This document shows positions 9,026 through 17,280 of a stretch of DNA of 45,696 bases, piece after piece. The position numbers and the translations under genes were made by a program. This DNA is from an uncultured Acetobacteraceae bacterium (GTDB lineage: Bacteria > Pseudomonadota > Alphaproteobacteria > Acetobacterales > Acetobacteraceae), in NCBI GenBank assembly GCA_903895595.1, contig CAITUP010000168.1, positions 1-45,696 of the forward strand, given 5' to 3'. The notes beneath the pieces were generated by a model. It did no database searches. It saw nothing but the letters and a program-made list of their open reading frames with translations, and had not been told where the DNA came from. The number at the start of each line of letters is the position of its first letter. Position 1 is the first letter of the stretch.

Positions 9026-9227
9026 AGCTCCGGCCATGTTGCAAGCTTCATCCGTAAGTAAGGCGCATCGCGAGAGATTGTTGGCCACATGACGCAAATA
9101 CTGGTCGTATTTGTCGTCGTTTGACGCGTGTCAGACGCCACCGTCGATCTGGCGAATTCCGATTCGGTCCCACATGTCCCATCCGATCGGCCATATGCGA
9201 TTGCCCTGGATTATTGACCGGTCTCCG

Positions 9228-9257
9228 TTGCCGGAGCTTCGCAACTTCGATTAGCAT
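9228..9257 (+). promoter_or_regulatory. Candidate sigma-70 promoter of ccdAB
   Basis: A TTGCCG hexamer at 9228-9233 and TAGCAT at 9252-9257 are separated by 18 bp and end 27 bp before the ccdA ATG at 9285. Spacing and position fit a housekeeping promoter, but the match is imperfect and no experiment supports it. CcdAB pairs normally repress their own promoter, so an operator would be expected around here. Confidence 0.3.
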
Positions 9258-9284
9258 ACACGGGTCAAATCCGGGAAATTACCC

Positions 9285-9554
9285 ATGTCCGAGATTCTGT
9301 TCGACCCCGCCGCCCGCCGCCGCACCGTCAGTCTGACCATCAATGCCGATCTCCTGGACAAAGCGAAGGCAGCGGGAATCAATGCCTCTCGCATGGCTGA
9401 AGCCGGACTTGAACAGGCACTGCGGGAACACCGGCGAGCCCAGCTACGCCGCGAGTGCGTGCAGGATCTGCGGACTTGGGAAGATTATGTCGATAAACAC
9501 GGCAATCCTAACGACGATTGGCGGGAGATGTGCCGCGACGCCGATGCAACATGA
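9285..9554 (+). CDS. ccdA: CcdA-family antitoxin
   Basis: This 89-residue protein resembles chromosomal CcdA antitoxins. An N-terminal ribbon-helix-helix segment (RRRTVSLTINADLLDKAKAA, then NASRMAEAGLEQAL) would bind DNA. An acidic, probably unstructured tail ending in DDWREMCRDADAT would wrap the toxin. It overlaps the downstream ccdB by 11 nt, the usual antitoxin-first order with translational coupling. Such pairs normally autorepress. CcdA neutralises CcdB, which targets DNA gyrase in the F-plasmid example. The pair is at the left edge of an accessory patch after trpE. Confidence 0.88.
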   Translation: MSEILFDPAARRRTVSLTINADLLDKAKAAGINASRMAEAGLEQALREHRRAQLRRECVQDLRTWEDYVDKHGNPNDDWREMCRDADAT

Positions 9555-9852
9555 CGTCTTCGTCAATCCCAGTGTCCGGTTCCGGGTGGCATTTCCGTTC
9601 GTCGCCGAACTGCAAGCTGACATCGCCGAAGGACGGGATCGCATTGTTGCCCCGATGGCTCCGGCCGAGGCCGTTGCGAACACGCCCGGACGGCTTTCCC
9701 CGATCGTGCGACACGGCGAGCGGGTGTATTATTTGGTCATTCCGCTGCTGGGCCAGTTGCCGCGCAACCGTTTGATGAAGCCGGTAGGTTCGGTCCGGCG
9801 GCACCGCGATGAAATCCTGCGGGCGATCGACTGGCTGTTTACCGGGATTTGA
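9544..9852 (+). CDS. ccdB: CcdB-family toxin
   Basis: This 102-residue protein is the right size and fold type for CcdB. It starts MQHDVFVNPS, has the internal segment TPGRLSPIVRHGERVYYLVI and the C-terminal helix HRDEILRAIDWLFTGI. The ATG at 9544 lies inside ccdA (11-nt overlap). F-plasmid CcdB poisons gyrase through its last residues Trp-Gly-Ile. Here the tail is Thr-Gly-Ile, so the key tryptophan is missing and gyrase poisoning may be weakened or absent. Many chromosomal homologues vary at this point. The identification rests on length, order and motif similarity. Confidence 0.85.
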   Translation: MQHDVFVNPSVRFRVAFPFVAELQADIAEGRDRIVAPMAPAEAVANTPGRLSPIVRHGERVYYLVIPLLGQLPRNRLMKPVGSVRRHRDEILRAIDWLFTGI

Positions 9853-9902
9853 AAATCAGTCTCCCGTCATCCGCCCCAAGCGCTGGTCGAACCGAGGTCC
9901 GC

Positions 9903-11447
9903 TCAGGCCTCGATTTTCCGCGCCCACGCGGGTTTCGTCGATCTCGGCGGCCGCGACTCGCGCCAGACTTCGAAAATCGGTACGAGTTCGGGCGGCAATT
10001 CCGCCTGGAACGCGTCATCCAGGCGGTAATGGGGCATCGCTTCATCGACCGCGTTCAGAACCGCGTTGCCCTGCCGCCTGTCCTTGTCCCGTTTCAACGG
10101 ATTGCGGGAATCCTGCGTCGATAGCCACAGCTTGTGCAGAGCGAACCAGCGGGGGTCTGGGGCCACGATCCGCGCCGGGGAACCGTCGCGGGCGACCACC
10201 GCATGATCGACAAATCGTCCCTTGAGCAACCATTCCTGCGTCGGCACCGTCGTGGGACGCGGTCGATCCCGCCGCAATAGACTACCCACGCGGGAAGGAG
10301 CCACCAGCAGATCGATTTCATAGCCAGCGGCGTTGCGTGCCTGAAAGGGGCGTTCTGTGTTGACGGTGTAGGTTCGGTCGACTGCCTGCAACGCGGACCA
10401 CACAGGCGTATCGTCGCCAGATAGGACCAAGCCGATCCAGGACAGATCGAAATCCTCCGTCTCATCCGGCGCATCGGCGATAAAGCCGGCTGCTTCCAAC
10501 GCGTACGCCGGCATGGCGTTGGTACCGATCACCAGTACATGAGACCCCAGCAACGACCGCATATCGAATTCCCGCAGGACCACGGCCGCCTCGCTTGCCA
10601 TCAGCGGAAGGCGAAGGATCCGGTAGAGACGGCTGACTTCGTCCAGCCGGCGAATGCCCTCCTCCTGTCGCCGAGCCAACGATGCCTTGTTCGCTTGGAA
10701 CTCGGTTAACATCGTCTCCGTTTCCACCGAACGCGGGCCGAGCAATCGGGCTGGGGATATGCGGCTCGAAAAACTGCACAGGGTCTCCGCCCCATCCATC
10801 GATTCCCACCGGAGATCGAATGGCGTCGACCGTGCTTGCCGGTTTCCCGCGACAAAATTGTCGTAATGCTGTCGTAAATTAATCGCTGTCCGGCTTTGTT
10901 CGTCGCTGAAGGGCGTAACCGTGCGCGGAGCGTCTGTGTGCTGTTGTCCTCGGAATGTCTCCATGCGACCGAAAAGCTCCAGGTAATCTGCCAACAGTCC
11001 GGTGAGTTCCGTCGCAACGGCTGTATTCCCGATGGGATCGTCCGGATGCAGCGGCGTCTCCGAACGGCGCATTTTCTCCCGCAACGAATAGGCACGTTGG
11101 GCGTTCAGTTTCAAAGTTTCGGCGGTATGCTCGTCGACCGATGCTGCCATGGCCTCGACGCCATTGCGGACGGTATCGACGCACATCATCAATAAATCGC
11201 AACGGGCCAGCAGGAGATGCCACATCGCATCCTGCCCGCCTGGGGTAAATTGAGCGGGTTCGTCGCCCGCTAAGACCTCGGACAAATGGTCGAACGCAAC
11301 ACGAACGGCGTTATTGACTAAACCCGGTACGGTTTCGGGAAGACCGAAACGCCGTGCGATACGCGCGTACAGAACGGTCAACGGCCGGACAGAGGTCCGA
11401 TACTCCTCCATTGCGGCTTCGATCACCCGCGTTTGGTCCGGGGTCAT
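9903..11447 (-). CDS. GSU2403-family nucleotidyltransferase-fold protein
   Basis: This 514-residue protein has two parts. Residues 1 to about 180 are helical and match nothing I recognise. Residues about 285-500 form a nucleotidyltransferase-like domain with the signatures V-I-G308-T309-N, then E331-D332-F-D334 (the Asp-x-Asp metal motif) and later GYEIDLLV with a third acidic residue. This matches the GSU2403-type NTase-fold proteins of unknown function. Related NTase domains serve as toxins in AbiE-like systems, but that link is an inference. A 95-residue ORF ends 18 bp upstream on the same strand, so the two likely form an operon. The ccdAB pair is convergent with it, 50 bp away. Confidence 0.72.
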   Translation of the reverse strand: MTPDQTRVIEAAMEEYRTSVRPLTVLYARIARRFGLPETVPGLVNNAVRVAFDHLSEVLAGDEPAQFTPGGQDAMWHLLLARCDLLMMCVDTVRNGVEAMAASVDEHTAETLKLNAQRAYSLREKMRRSETPLHPDDPIGNTAVATELTGLLADYLELFGRMETFRGQQHTDAPRTVTPFSDEQSRTAINLRQHYDNFVAGNRQARSTPFDLRWESMDGAETLCSFSSRISPARLLGPRSVETETMLTEFQANKASLARRQEEGIRRLDEVSRLYRILRLPLMASEAAVVLREFDMRSLLGSHVLVIGTNAMPAYALEAAGFIADAPDETEDFDLSWIGLVLSGDDTPVWSALQAVDRTYTVNTERPFQARNAAGYEIDLLVAPSRVGSLLRRDRPRPTTVPTQEWLLKGRFVDHAVVARDGSPARIVAPDPRWFALHKLWLSTQDSRNPLKRDKDRRQGNAVLNAVDEAMPHYRLDDAFQAELPPELVPIFEVWRESRPPRSTKPAWARKIEA

Positions 11448-11465
11448 GAGGTCCGCCCCCTTATC

Positions 11466-11753
11466 TCAGGTAGAAATTTCGCGCAGCCGGCCAGGGAGGG
11501 AATGAGCTTGCGTTGAAGTGTCGCGCCCCAAGGTGGGCTGCAATATCGCACCGCTGGACAGTCCCTCCGTCAACATGACATGCAAATCCGCATCGGCGCT
11601 GAACAACTTCCTGTGGTCGTGAGCAGGCAGAACCGACGCCTCCCCGAGGGTGGCGACCACCGCCATCAGCCGCTCATGCGCTTTGACGTCAAAGGCACGA
11701 GCCCTTTGAAGCTCCGCATAGGCGTCCGTCAATCCACCTGAACCTTCGTCCAT
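11466..11753 (-). CDS. Small conserved-looking hypothetical protein, partner of the NTase gene
   Basis: This is a 95-residue ORF with no family I recognise. The start at 11753 is preferred over the longer frame (to 11825) because a GGAGAG sequence lies about 5 nt upstream of this ATG. The first half (ELQRARAFDVKAHERLMAVV) looks helical and charged; the second half is rich in Ser, Gly and Thr. There is no signal peptide or membrane segment. It lies 18 bp before the NTase-fold gene, an arrangement often seen for antitoxin-toxin or accessory-effector pairs. That reading is inference only, and the gene could be spurious. Confidence 0.5.
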   Translation of the reverse strand: MDEGSGGLTDAYAELQRARAFDVKAHERLMAVVATLGEASVLPAHDHRKLFSADADLHVMLTEGLSSGAILQPTLGRDTSTQAHSLPGRLREIST

Positions 11754-11885
11754 CGGTCTCTCCGTCCGGTACCGATTGTCCCATGAACATCCGGTACTTA
11801 CAGCCATTTTAAGAACAGCACGCAATCACAGGACGAATATGGGTGCGACAGGATAGTACAGCAAGCTGTTTACGGCCACCCCCAA

Positions 11886-12680
11886 TCAATCCCAAACCGG
11901 CGCAAACGGCGGATTAACGAACCGCTGATCCTTCGGCAGCGCCGCGATCGCCGCCCGGTCCGCATCGTCCAGCACCAAATTCAAGGCCGCCAGATTGTCC
12001 CGCTGGCTTTCGACCCGCCCGGCTTTCGGTATGGCCGCCACGCTGTCCTGATCCAGCAACCATTTCAGCGCCACCTGAGCCGGTGTCGCGCCATGCCGCG
12101 CCGCGATCCGAGCCAGATCGGGGTGCTCGGCCAGCCGCCCCTGGGCCAGAGGCACATGCGCGATCAGCGTCATCCCATGCGCCCGCAGATAATTCAGGAT
12201 CGGCGTTTGATCCAACAGGACATGATACTCGATCTGATCGCACACGATTGGCGCCCGGACCTCTTCCACCGCCAGTCGCAACAGACGCAGCGGGAAATTA
12301 GCCACGCCGATGCGGCGGGTTTTCCCGTCCTGCCGGGCGCGCGTCAGCATCTCCAGAATGCCCGGAATATCCAACCCGGCGCGCGGCCAGTGCAACAAAC
12401 ACAGATCGAGACAATCGGTCCGCAGGCGCCGCAACGTCTCGTCCAGCGACCTCCGAGCCTCATCAGGCGTCGCCAGAGCGTGGCAGACCTTGCCGGTGAG
12501 GAAATACGCCTCGCGCGGCAGGCCGGAGGCGGCCAAACCGGCGCCGACCTCGGCCTCGTTGCCATACATCTGGCCGGTATCGATGTGGCGATAACCCATC
12601 GCCAGCGCACTCTCCACCGCGGCCTGACACGCCGCACCGTTCATGCGGTACGTGCCAAGACCGAGTTTCGGCAGATCCAT
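11886..12680 (-). CDS. Aldo/keto reductase
   Basis: This 264-residue NADPH-dependent TIM-barrel oxidoreductase resembles 2,5-diketo-D-gluconate reductases. The catalytic tetrad is visible: D34 and Y39 in HIDTGQMYGNE, K64 in YFLTGKV and H97 in LCLLHWP. The C-terminal NADP-binding segment includes AIPKAGRVE. The start at 12680 was chosen because it begins the strand MDLPKLGLGTYRM, whereas the longer frame overlaps the end of rne. It follows rne by 14 bp on the same strand and may be read through from it. Typical substrates are small aldehydes and ketones; the one used here is unknown. Confidence 0.9.
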   Translation of the reverse strand: MDLPKLGLGTYRMNGAACQAAVESALAMGYRHIDTGQMYGNEAEVGAGLAASGLPREAYFLTGKVCHALATPDEARRSLDETLRRLRTDCLDLCLLHWPRAGLDIPGILEMLTRARQDGKTRRIGVANFPLRLLRLAVEEVRAPIVCDQIEYHVLLDQTPILNYLRAHGMTLIAHVPLAQGRLAEHPDLARIAARHGATPAQVALKWLLDQDSVAAIPKAGRVESQRDNLAALNLVLDDADRAAIAALPKDQRFVNPPFAPVWD

Positions 12681-12694
12681 CGCAGCCTTGCCCC

Positions 12695-15661
12695 TTAACG
12701 CCGCCACCAGCCGCGTTTTTTCTCTACGGGCGGAGCCTCGCCGATGACGATCGGCTGGATCGCCGGGCCCACAACCGGCTCCGCGGGCGCGGGTTCCGGT
12801 TCAGGTTCCGGCGCCTGGACAGGCTCCGGTTCGGGGGGCGTTGCAGCCACCGGTTCCGGCACTGCTGCGACGACCACCGCAGGTTCCGGTTCTGGGGCCG
12901 GTTCAGCCACCGGTTCCGGCGCGGCTTCAACGACAGGTTCGGCCATCGGTTCGGCGGCCACTACGACGACCTCCGGCTCAGGTTCAGGCGCAACGGCCAC
13001 GGCTACATGCACCGCAGCAGCGGCGCGCTGTTCGGCCTGTTCCAGTACGTCGAAGATGTCGAACGCCTGCCCGCCAAACGGATCGGCCGGAGTCGGGCCG
13101 GCATAAACAGGCAGCAGCTCCGGCTGTTCCGCGCCGGGTTCGGCAACCGCGAGCAGGTCGCCCTCGGTCTCATCCCGGCGCTTGCGGCGACCGCCACGAC
13201 GGCCCCGGCGGCGGCCCTTCGCATCTTCGTCGCCATCGGCTGCTTCGGGAGCCGCTTCCGGCGCCGCTTCGGCGGTGCCTTCTTCAGCGGCAACCGGTTC
13301 GGTGGTCAGCAATTCCGCGACAATGGCGTCCTCGACGGCAGGGGCGTCCTCTTCGGACGCCGGAGCGTCATCGCTGTCGCCATCGCCATCCTCGCCCGAA
13401 TCGGCATCGCCGGGCTGCGACGGCGAACCGTCTTCCCGACGCCCACGCCGGCGCCGGCGCCGGCGGCGCTTGCCGCGTTCGGCCGCTTCCTCGGCGGTTT
13501 CCGCCTTGGCGGGTTCGGCGGCCGGGGCGGCCTTGGCCCGAGGCGCGGGGACTTCGTCCTCTTCCTCGGCGAAGTGCACCAGATCTTCGTCCTCGGCTTC
13601 CATATGGGCGGACGCCGACAGCGGCGGCAGACCGGCCGGCGCTGCCGCGGGCATGTACTCGCCCTCAGCCCGAGCACGGGAGCGTTCGATGCGGTAGTCG
13701 GAACCGGTTTGGGCGTCGTCGGCGGCGACGATCACGCGCATGCCGGTGCGTGCCTCGATCTCCTGTAGCCGTTCCCGCTTGTGGTTGAGCAGGTACAGCG
13801 CGATCGCGGTCGCGACGTGGACGATGACCTCGGCGGCGCGGCGCTTGCCGCCTTCTTCCTCGATGCCGCGCAGGACATGGATCGCGGCGTTCTCGGTGCT
13901 GCGAACATGGCCGGTGCCGCCGCAATGCGGGCAGGCGATGAAGCTGGCTTCCGCGAGCGATGGGCGCAGGCGCTGCCGGCTCATTTCCAGCAGGCCGAAA
14001 TGGCTGATGTGGCCGACCTGGATGCGCGCTCGGTCGTTCTTCAGCGCTTCCTTGATGCGCCGTTCGACCATCGCGTTGTGGCGCTTGGACTCCATGTCGA
14101 TGAAGTCGATGACGATCAGACCGGCGAGATCGCGCAGCCGCAGTTGGCGAGCAGCCTCATCGGCCGCTTCCAGGTTGGTGCGGAGCGCGGTTTCCTCGAT
14201 GTTGCGTTCCCGAGTGGAACGGCCGGAGTTCACGTCGATCGCGACCAGCGCTTCGGTCTGGTTGATCACCAGATAACCGCCGGAGCGCAGCTGCACGATC
14301 GGCTGCAGCATGGCGTCGAGCTGAGCTTCCACCTGGCCGCGCGCGAACAGCGGCTGCGGATCGCGCCACAGTTGCACTTTCTTGGCGTGGGTCGGCATCA
14401 GCATGCGCATGAAATCGTGCGCGGCGCGCCAGCCGTCCTCGCCGTCCACCAGAATTTCGTCGATGTCGCGGGAGTAGACGTCGCGGATCGCCCGCTTGAT
14501 GAGGCTGGCTTCCTCGTAAATCAGCGCCGGGGCCGAGGACTTCATCGTCAGGTCGCGGATGTCGTCCCATAGGCGCAGCAGATATTCGCAGTCGCGGCGG
14601 ATCTCCGGCTTCGGACGTTGGGCACCGGCTGTGCGCACGATCAGGCCCATCCCCTTCGGGATGTCCAGCTCGGTCATCACTTCCTTCAGGCGGCGACGGT
14701 CGGCGGCGGAGGTAATCTTGCGGGAAATCCCGCCACCCCGAGGCGAATTCGGCATCAGCACGCTGAACCGGCCGGCGAGCGACAGGTACGTGGTCAGCGC
14801 CGCACCCTTGGTGCCGCGTTCCTCCTTGACGACTTGAATCAGCAGGATTTGGCGACGGTGGATGACTTCCTGGATTTTGTAATGCCGCATGAAGCGGGCC
14901 TGCGACCGGCTCTCGCCGCGTTCCTCGGTCGAGTCCTGCTCGCCGCCGATGGTTTCCGGCGGGGGCTGGTCGGAGTCTTCGTCGTCGGCTTCAAATGCGT
15001 CGGTCGCATCGTCGGCGCTGGGGGCGAAGGATTCTTCCGCGGAGTCGGCGAACGCCGCGGGGGCATCGAACGGGTCGGGCGCGGGTTCGGCATAAGCCGC
15101 TAGCGGCGCCTGTTCCTGTTCGGCGTCGGGTTCTTCGGTCGGCGTGGCAGCCGAACCACCGCCCCAAACGCCGTCGGGGAACGCCAGCGCCTGCGGTTCG
15201 GCCGGAGCATCGTCGACGGCAGCCGGCAGTTCCGCTGCCAGATCGGCGGCCACCGCTTCCGCGATTTCCGGCCCTTGCAGGACCGCATGCTCGATTGTCA
15301 GCGCCACCGCATCGCCGGTCTCGGCGGCCTCCAGGGCCATTTCCAGATCGGCCTGCTCTTCTTCCAGGCGGGCCTGTTCCAGCTCCATCGCGATCAAGCG
15401 CTGCCGGTCGGCGACGGGAATCTGATAGTAATCCGGGTGGATTTCCGCGAAGGCCAGGAACCCATGGCGGTTGCCGCCATATTCCACGAACGCCGCCTGG
15501 AGGCTCGGCTCCACGCGGACAACCTTGGCGAGGTAGATGTTCCCTTTGAGTTGTCGCTTCGTCGCGGTCTCGACGTCGAAATCTTCTAAACGGCTACCAT
15601 CCAGCACCACGACGCGGGTTTCTTCCGCGTGGGTGGCATCGATCAACATACGCTTCGTCAT
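12695..15661 (-). CDS. rne: Ribonuclease E
   Basis: This 988-residue endoribonuclease is the core of the RNA degradosome and processes rRNA, tRNA and mRNA. The N-terminal S1 RNA-binding domain is split by a long acidic, Ala/Glu/Pro-rich insertion (about residues 85-255), a feature of alphaproteobacterial RNase E. The catalytic Asp pair is D476 (AIDVNSG) and D519 (LIVIDFIDM), and the Zn-link cysteines are C577 and C580 (ACPHCGGTG). From about residue 680 the protein is disordered: basic Arg-rich runs, then a Pro/Glu/Val-rich tail ending EKKRGWWRR. That tail is the likely scaffold for partners. It is preceded by more than 500 bp without a gene, which suggests a long regulated leader. Confidence 0.97.
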   Translation of the reverse strand: MTKRMLIDATHAEETRVVVLDGSRLEDFDVETATKRQLKGNIYLAKVVRVEPSLQAAFVEYGGNRHGFLAFAEIHPDYYQIPVADRQRLIAMELEQARLEEEQADLEMALEAAETGDAVALTIEHAVLQGPEIAEAVAADLAAELPAAVDDAPAEPQALAFPDGVWGGGSAATPTEEPDAEQEQAPLAAYAEPAPDPFDAPAAFADSAEESFAPSADDATDAFEADDEDSDQPPPETIGGEQDSTEERGESRSQARFMRHYKIQEVIHRRQILLIQVVKEERGTKGAALTTYLSLAGRFSVLMPNSPRGGGISRKITSAADRRRLKEVMTELDIPKGMGLIVRTAGAQRPKPEIRRDCEYLLRLWDDIRDLTMKSSAPALIYEEASLIKRAIRDVYSRDIDEILVDGEDGWRAAHDFMRMLMPTHAKKVQLWRDPQPLFARGQVEAQLDAMLQPIVQLRSGGYLVINQTEALVAIDVNSGRSTRERNIEETALRTNLEAADEAARQLRLRDLAGLIVIDFIDMESKRHNAMVERRIKEALKNDRARIQVGHISHFGLLEMSRQRLRPSLAEASFIACPHCGGTGHVRSTENAAIHVLRGIEEEGGKRRAAEVIVHVATAIALYLLNHKRERLQEIEARTGMRVIVAADDAQTGSDYRIERSRARAEGEYMPAAAPAGLPPLSASAHMEAEDEDLVHFAEEEDEVPAPRAKAAPAAEPAKAETAEEAAERGKRRRRRRRRGRREDGSPSQPGDADSGEDGDGDSDDAPASEEDAPAVEDAIVAELLTTEPVAAEEGTAEAAPEAAPEAADGDEDAKGRRRGRRGGRRKRRDETEGDLLAVAEPGAEQPELLPVYAGPTPADPFGGQAFDIFDVLEQAEQRAAAAVHVAVAVAPEPEPEVVVVAAEPMAEPVVEAAPEPVAEPAPEPEPAVVVAAVPEPVAATPPEPEPVQAPEPEPEPAPAEPVVGPAIQPIVIGEAPPVEKKRGWWRR

Positions 15662-16193
15662 AGAGGCCTGAACTCCGGTACGGCGCTCGGCTGCGTGGCG
15701 TTACCCCGGCCGCTAATAGCGGCCAAGCACGCGCCCTGGAGCGCCGGAATTGGTTTGCGGAATGGGGCCCGTCGGTCAGAAGCTGGGAAAGTGCCCGATG
15801 CACGCGCGCGCCCACCGCACCGGCCGCCTGGAAAGGCGTCCGTTCAATCGCGGAGAGTGTGGCAGCGGCGTGGTTCATCGGCCCCTGACGTTCGGTCGGC
15901 GCGTCCCCTCGCGGAACGCAGCCCCGTGTTAAACAAATGCCATCCACCCCGAGGGGCAGCGCCGGCGCGCCACAAATCCAAATTGGGGGCGCGACACGGC
16001 CGGTAACGCGGTTCGGCGGTGCGGATCCTCCCCACTCGCTGTCCAGGTTATCGAACCCAGTCGAACGAGGGATCACGCAATCGCCGGAGTCTGCCAAAGG
16101 GCGTCGGCGAGGCCGCTGCCCTCGGGTGCGATACCGAAGCGGGTGGACCATGAAGCAAACCGCCCCCGACCGCAAGCAATGTTCTGAGCGTCC
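15662..16193. other. Long intergenic region and rne leader
   Basis: These 532 bp lie upstream of rne and downstream of a solute-binding protein gene, both on the minus strand. Short open frames occur on both strands but none has a plausible start site or family. The part nearest rne holds a perfect hairpin at 15708-15724. RNase E in E. coli controls its own mRNA through a long structured 5' UTR, so a similar leader here is plausible (inference). Nothing else was recognised. Confidence 0.5.
15708..15724 (-). promoter_or_regulatory. Hairpin in the putative rne 5' leader
   Basis: This is a perfect 7-bp inverted repeat (GGCCGCT / AGCGGCC) with a 3-nt loop, 47-63 nt before the rne start codon and so within its presumed 5' UTR. 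It has no U-tract and is unlikely to be a terminator. It could be an RNase E recognition or feedback element by analogy with enterobacterial rne. Confidence 0.3.
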
Positions 16194-17192
16194 TCAGCTG
16201 CCGAACGTGTCCCGCCATTTCTCGATGATCTCGGGCACACCCCGCCGGATTTCCGCCGCCGACAATTGGATCATCCTGCCGGCGTCCAACGGCGGCACGC
16301 CGGGCCGGGGCGGCACGTCCAGGCGCACGGGGTCGCTCCCGTCCGCGGCGATTCGCCGTGTCACGGCCTGACTCAGCAGCCAGTCCAGGAACAGGCGCGC
16401 CGCCGCCGGGTGCGGTGCACCGGCCGGAATGGCGGAGGGGAATACGACTACCACCGCCCCATCTGCCGCCTGATCCACCGCGATCGGGCTGCCCTTGTCG
16501 ATGCCGTGATAGGCAGCGGGACCGTAGGTCGGCGACACCAGACACTCCCCCGCCGTCAGCAGCGTGACCGGATCGACGGCGGAGCGCCCGATGCGAGGAT
16601 TATTCGCCGCCAGTTTCTCGAAATACTGCCAGCCATACAGCTTTGTCAGCGCCAGCACCCAGGTGCCCATGCCGCCGCTGAACGCCGGATGCGCGGTGGC
16701 GATCTGGCCTTTCCAGCGCGGGTTCAGCAGATCGGTCCAGGTTTTGGGCGCGATGTCCGCCGGCACACGGTCGACGCGGCGGATCAGAACGAAGCGGGCG
16801 GCGTTGTTCGCGTAGTACCAGCCGTCGTCCGACAGCGCGCGGTACACCGGCGCCAGCCCCGCTGCGTTCGGCGGTTCGTATCGCAGCAGCTCCCCCTTCT
16901 CCTTCAAAATCGCCATGTGGGAGATGTCGGAGGCACTGAACACGTCGCAATGCGGCGTCTTGTTCTTGATATCCATTTGCAGCCGCTGAAACGCGACCTG
17001 CCCGGTCACGCGCACGACATCGACGGCGATGCCGGGATGTTCGGCGGTGAACGCCTTGCCTAAAGCCTCCGCCTGTTCGGCTTCGAACTGGGAGATGTAC
17101 CAGGTCACGCTGTCCGCGGCCCGAGCGGGGGTGACGAAACCGAGACCGGCAAGGCCGGCGACGGCCTGACGGCGTTTGAGACTTTGAATCAT
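16194..17192 (-). CDS. Periplasmic ABC substrate-binding protein (extracellular solute-binding family 1, iron/polyamine-like)
   Basis: This 332-residue secreted protein has an N-terminal signal with twin arginines (SLKRRQAVAGLAG, cleavage near ARAADS). The body is of the Fe(3+)/thiamine/spermidine-binding type (DSVTWYISQFEAEQAEALGK, VDVVRVTGQVAFQRLQMDI, HCDVFSASDISHMAIL, NPRWKGQIA). A strong GGGGAG seven nucleotides before the ATG at 17192 decides the start. No permease or ATPase gene is adjacent, so it must work with a transporter encoded elsewhere. It is divergent from another solute-binding protein gene, with 88 bp shared between starts. The ligand is unknown; an iron chelate or small organic anion is likely for the family. 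Confidence 0.87.
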   Translation of the reverse strand: MIQSLKRRQAVAGLAGLGFVTPARAADSVTWYISQFEAEQAEALGKAFTAEHPGIAVDVVRVTGQVAFQRLQMDIKNKTPHCDVFSASDISHMAILKEKGELLRYEPPNAAGLAPVYRALSDDGWYYANNAARFVLIRRVDRVPADIAPKTWTDLLNPRWKGQIATAHPAFSGGMGTWVLALTKLYGWQYFEKLAANNPRIGRSAVDPVTLLTAGECLVSPTYGPAAYHGIDKGSPIAVDQAADGAVVVVFPSAIPAGAPHPAAARLFLDWLLSQAVTRRIAADGSDPVRLDVPPRPGVPPLDAGRMIQLSAAEIRRGVPEIIEKWRDTFGS

Positions 17193-17280
17193 ATCGTTCT
17201 CCCCCGTTGCGAGCACGTGCGCCGGGACTGTATGGTCCGCATGCTCGAAGACCAATAACCGCTCCACAGGGAGAATTCGT

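Larger units (their letters stand above)
8978..9284. other. Intergenic region trpE-ccdA with REP-like palindrome and dyad
   Basis: These 307 bp hold no convincing gene. They contain a REP-like hairpin at 9007-9025 (GGTCGGG / CCCGACC, 5-nt loop) that matches the inner palindrome of the MITEs at 28.5 and 37.8 kb. There is also a short dyad CAAATAC / GTATTTG at 9095-9113. The right part is less GC-rich than the genes around it and probably carries the ccdA promoter. Confidence 0.6.

Noticed and set aside
12744-13788. Several plus-strand frames of Gly/Ser/Thr- or Arg-rich repeats opposite the rne tail
   Set aside because: They are mirror images of the low-complexity C-terminus of RNase E and have no ribosome sites.
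15594-16175. 193-codon minus-strand frame in the rne upstream gap
   Set aside because: It overlaps the rne start, has no Shine-Dalgarno, is Arg/Pro-rich and is like no family. It was treated as leader or intergenic.
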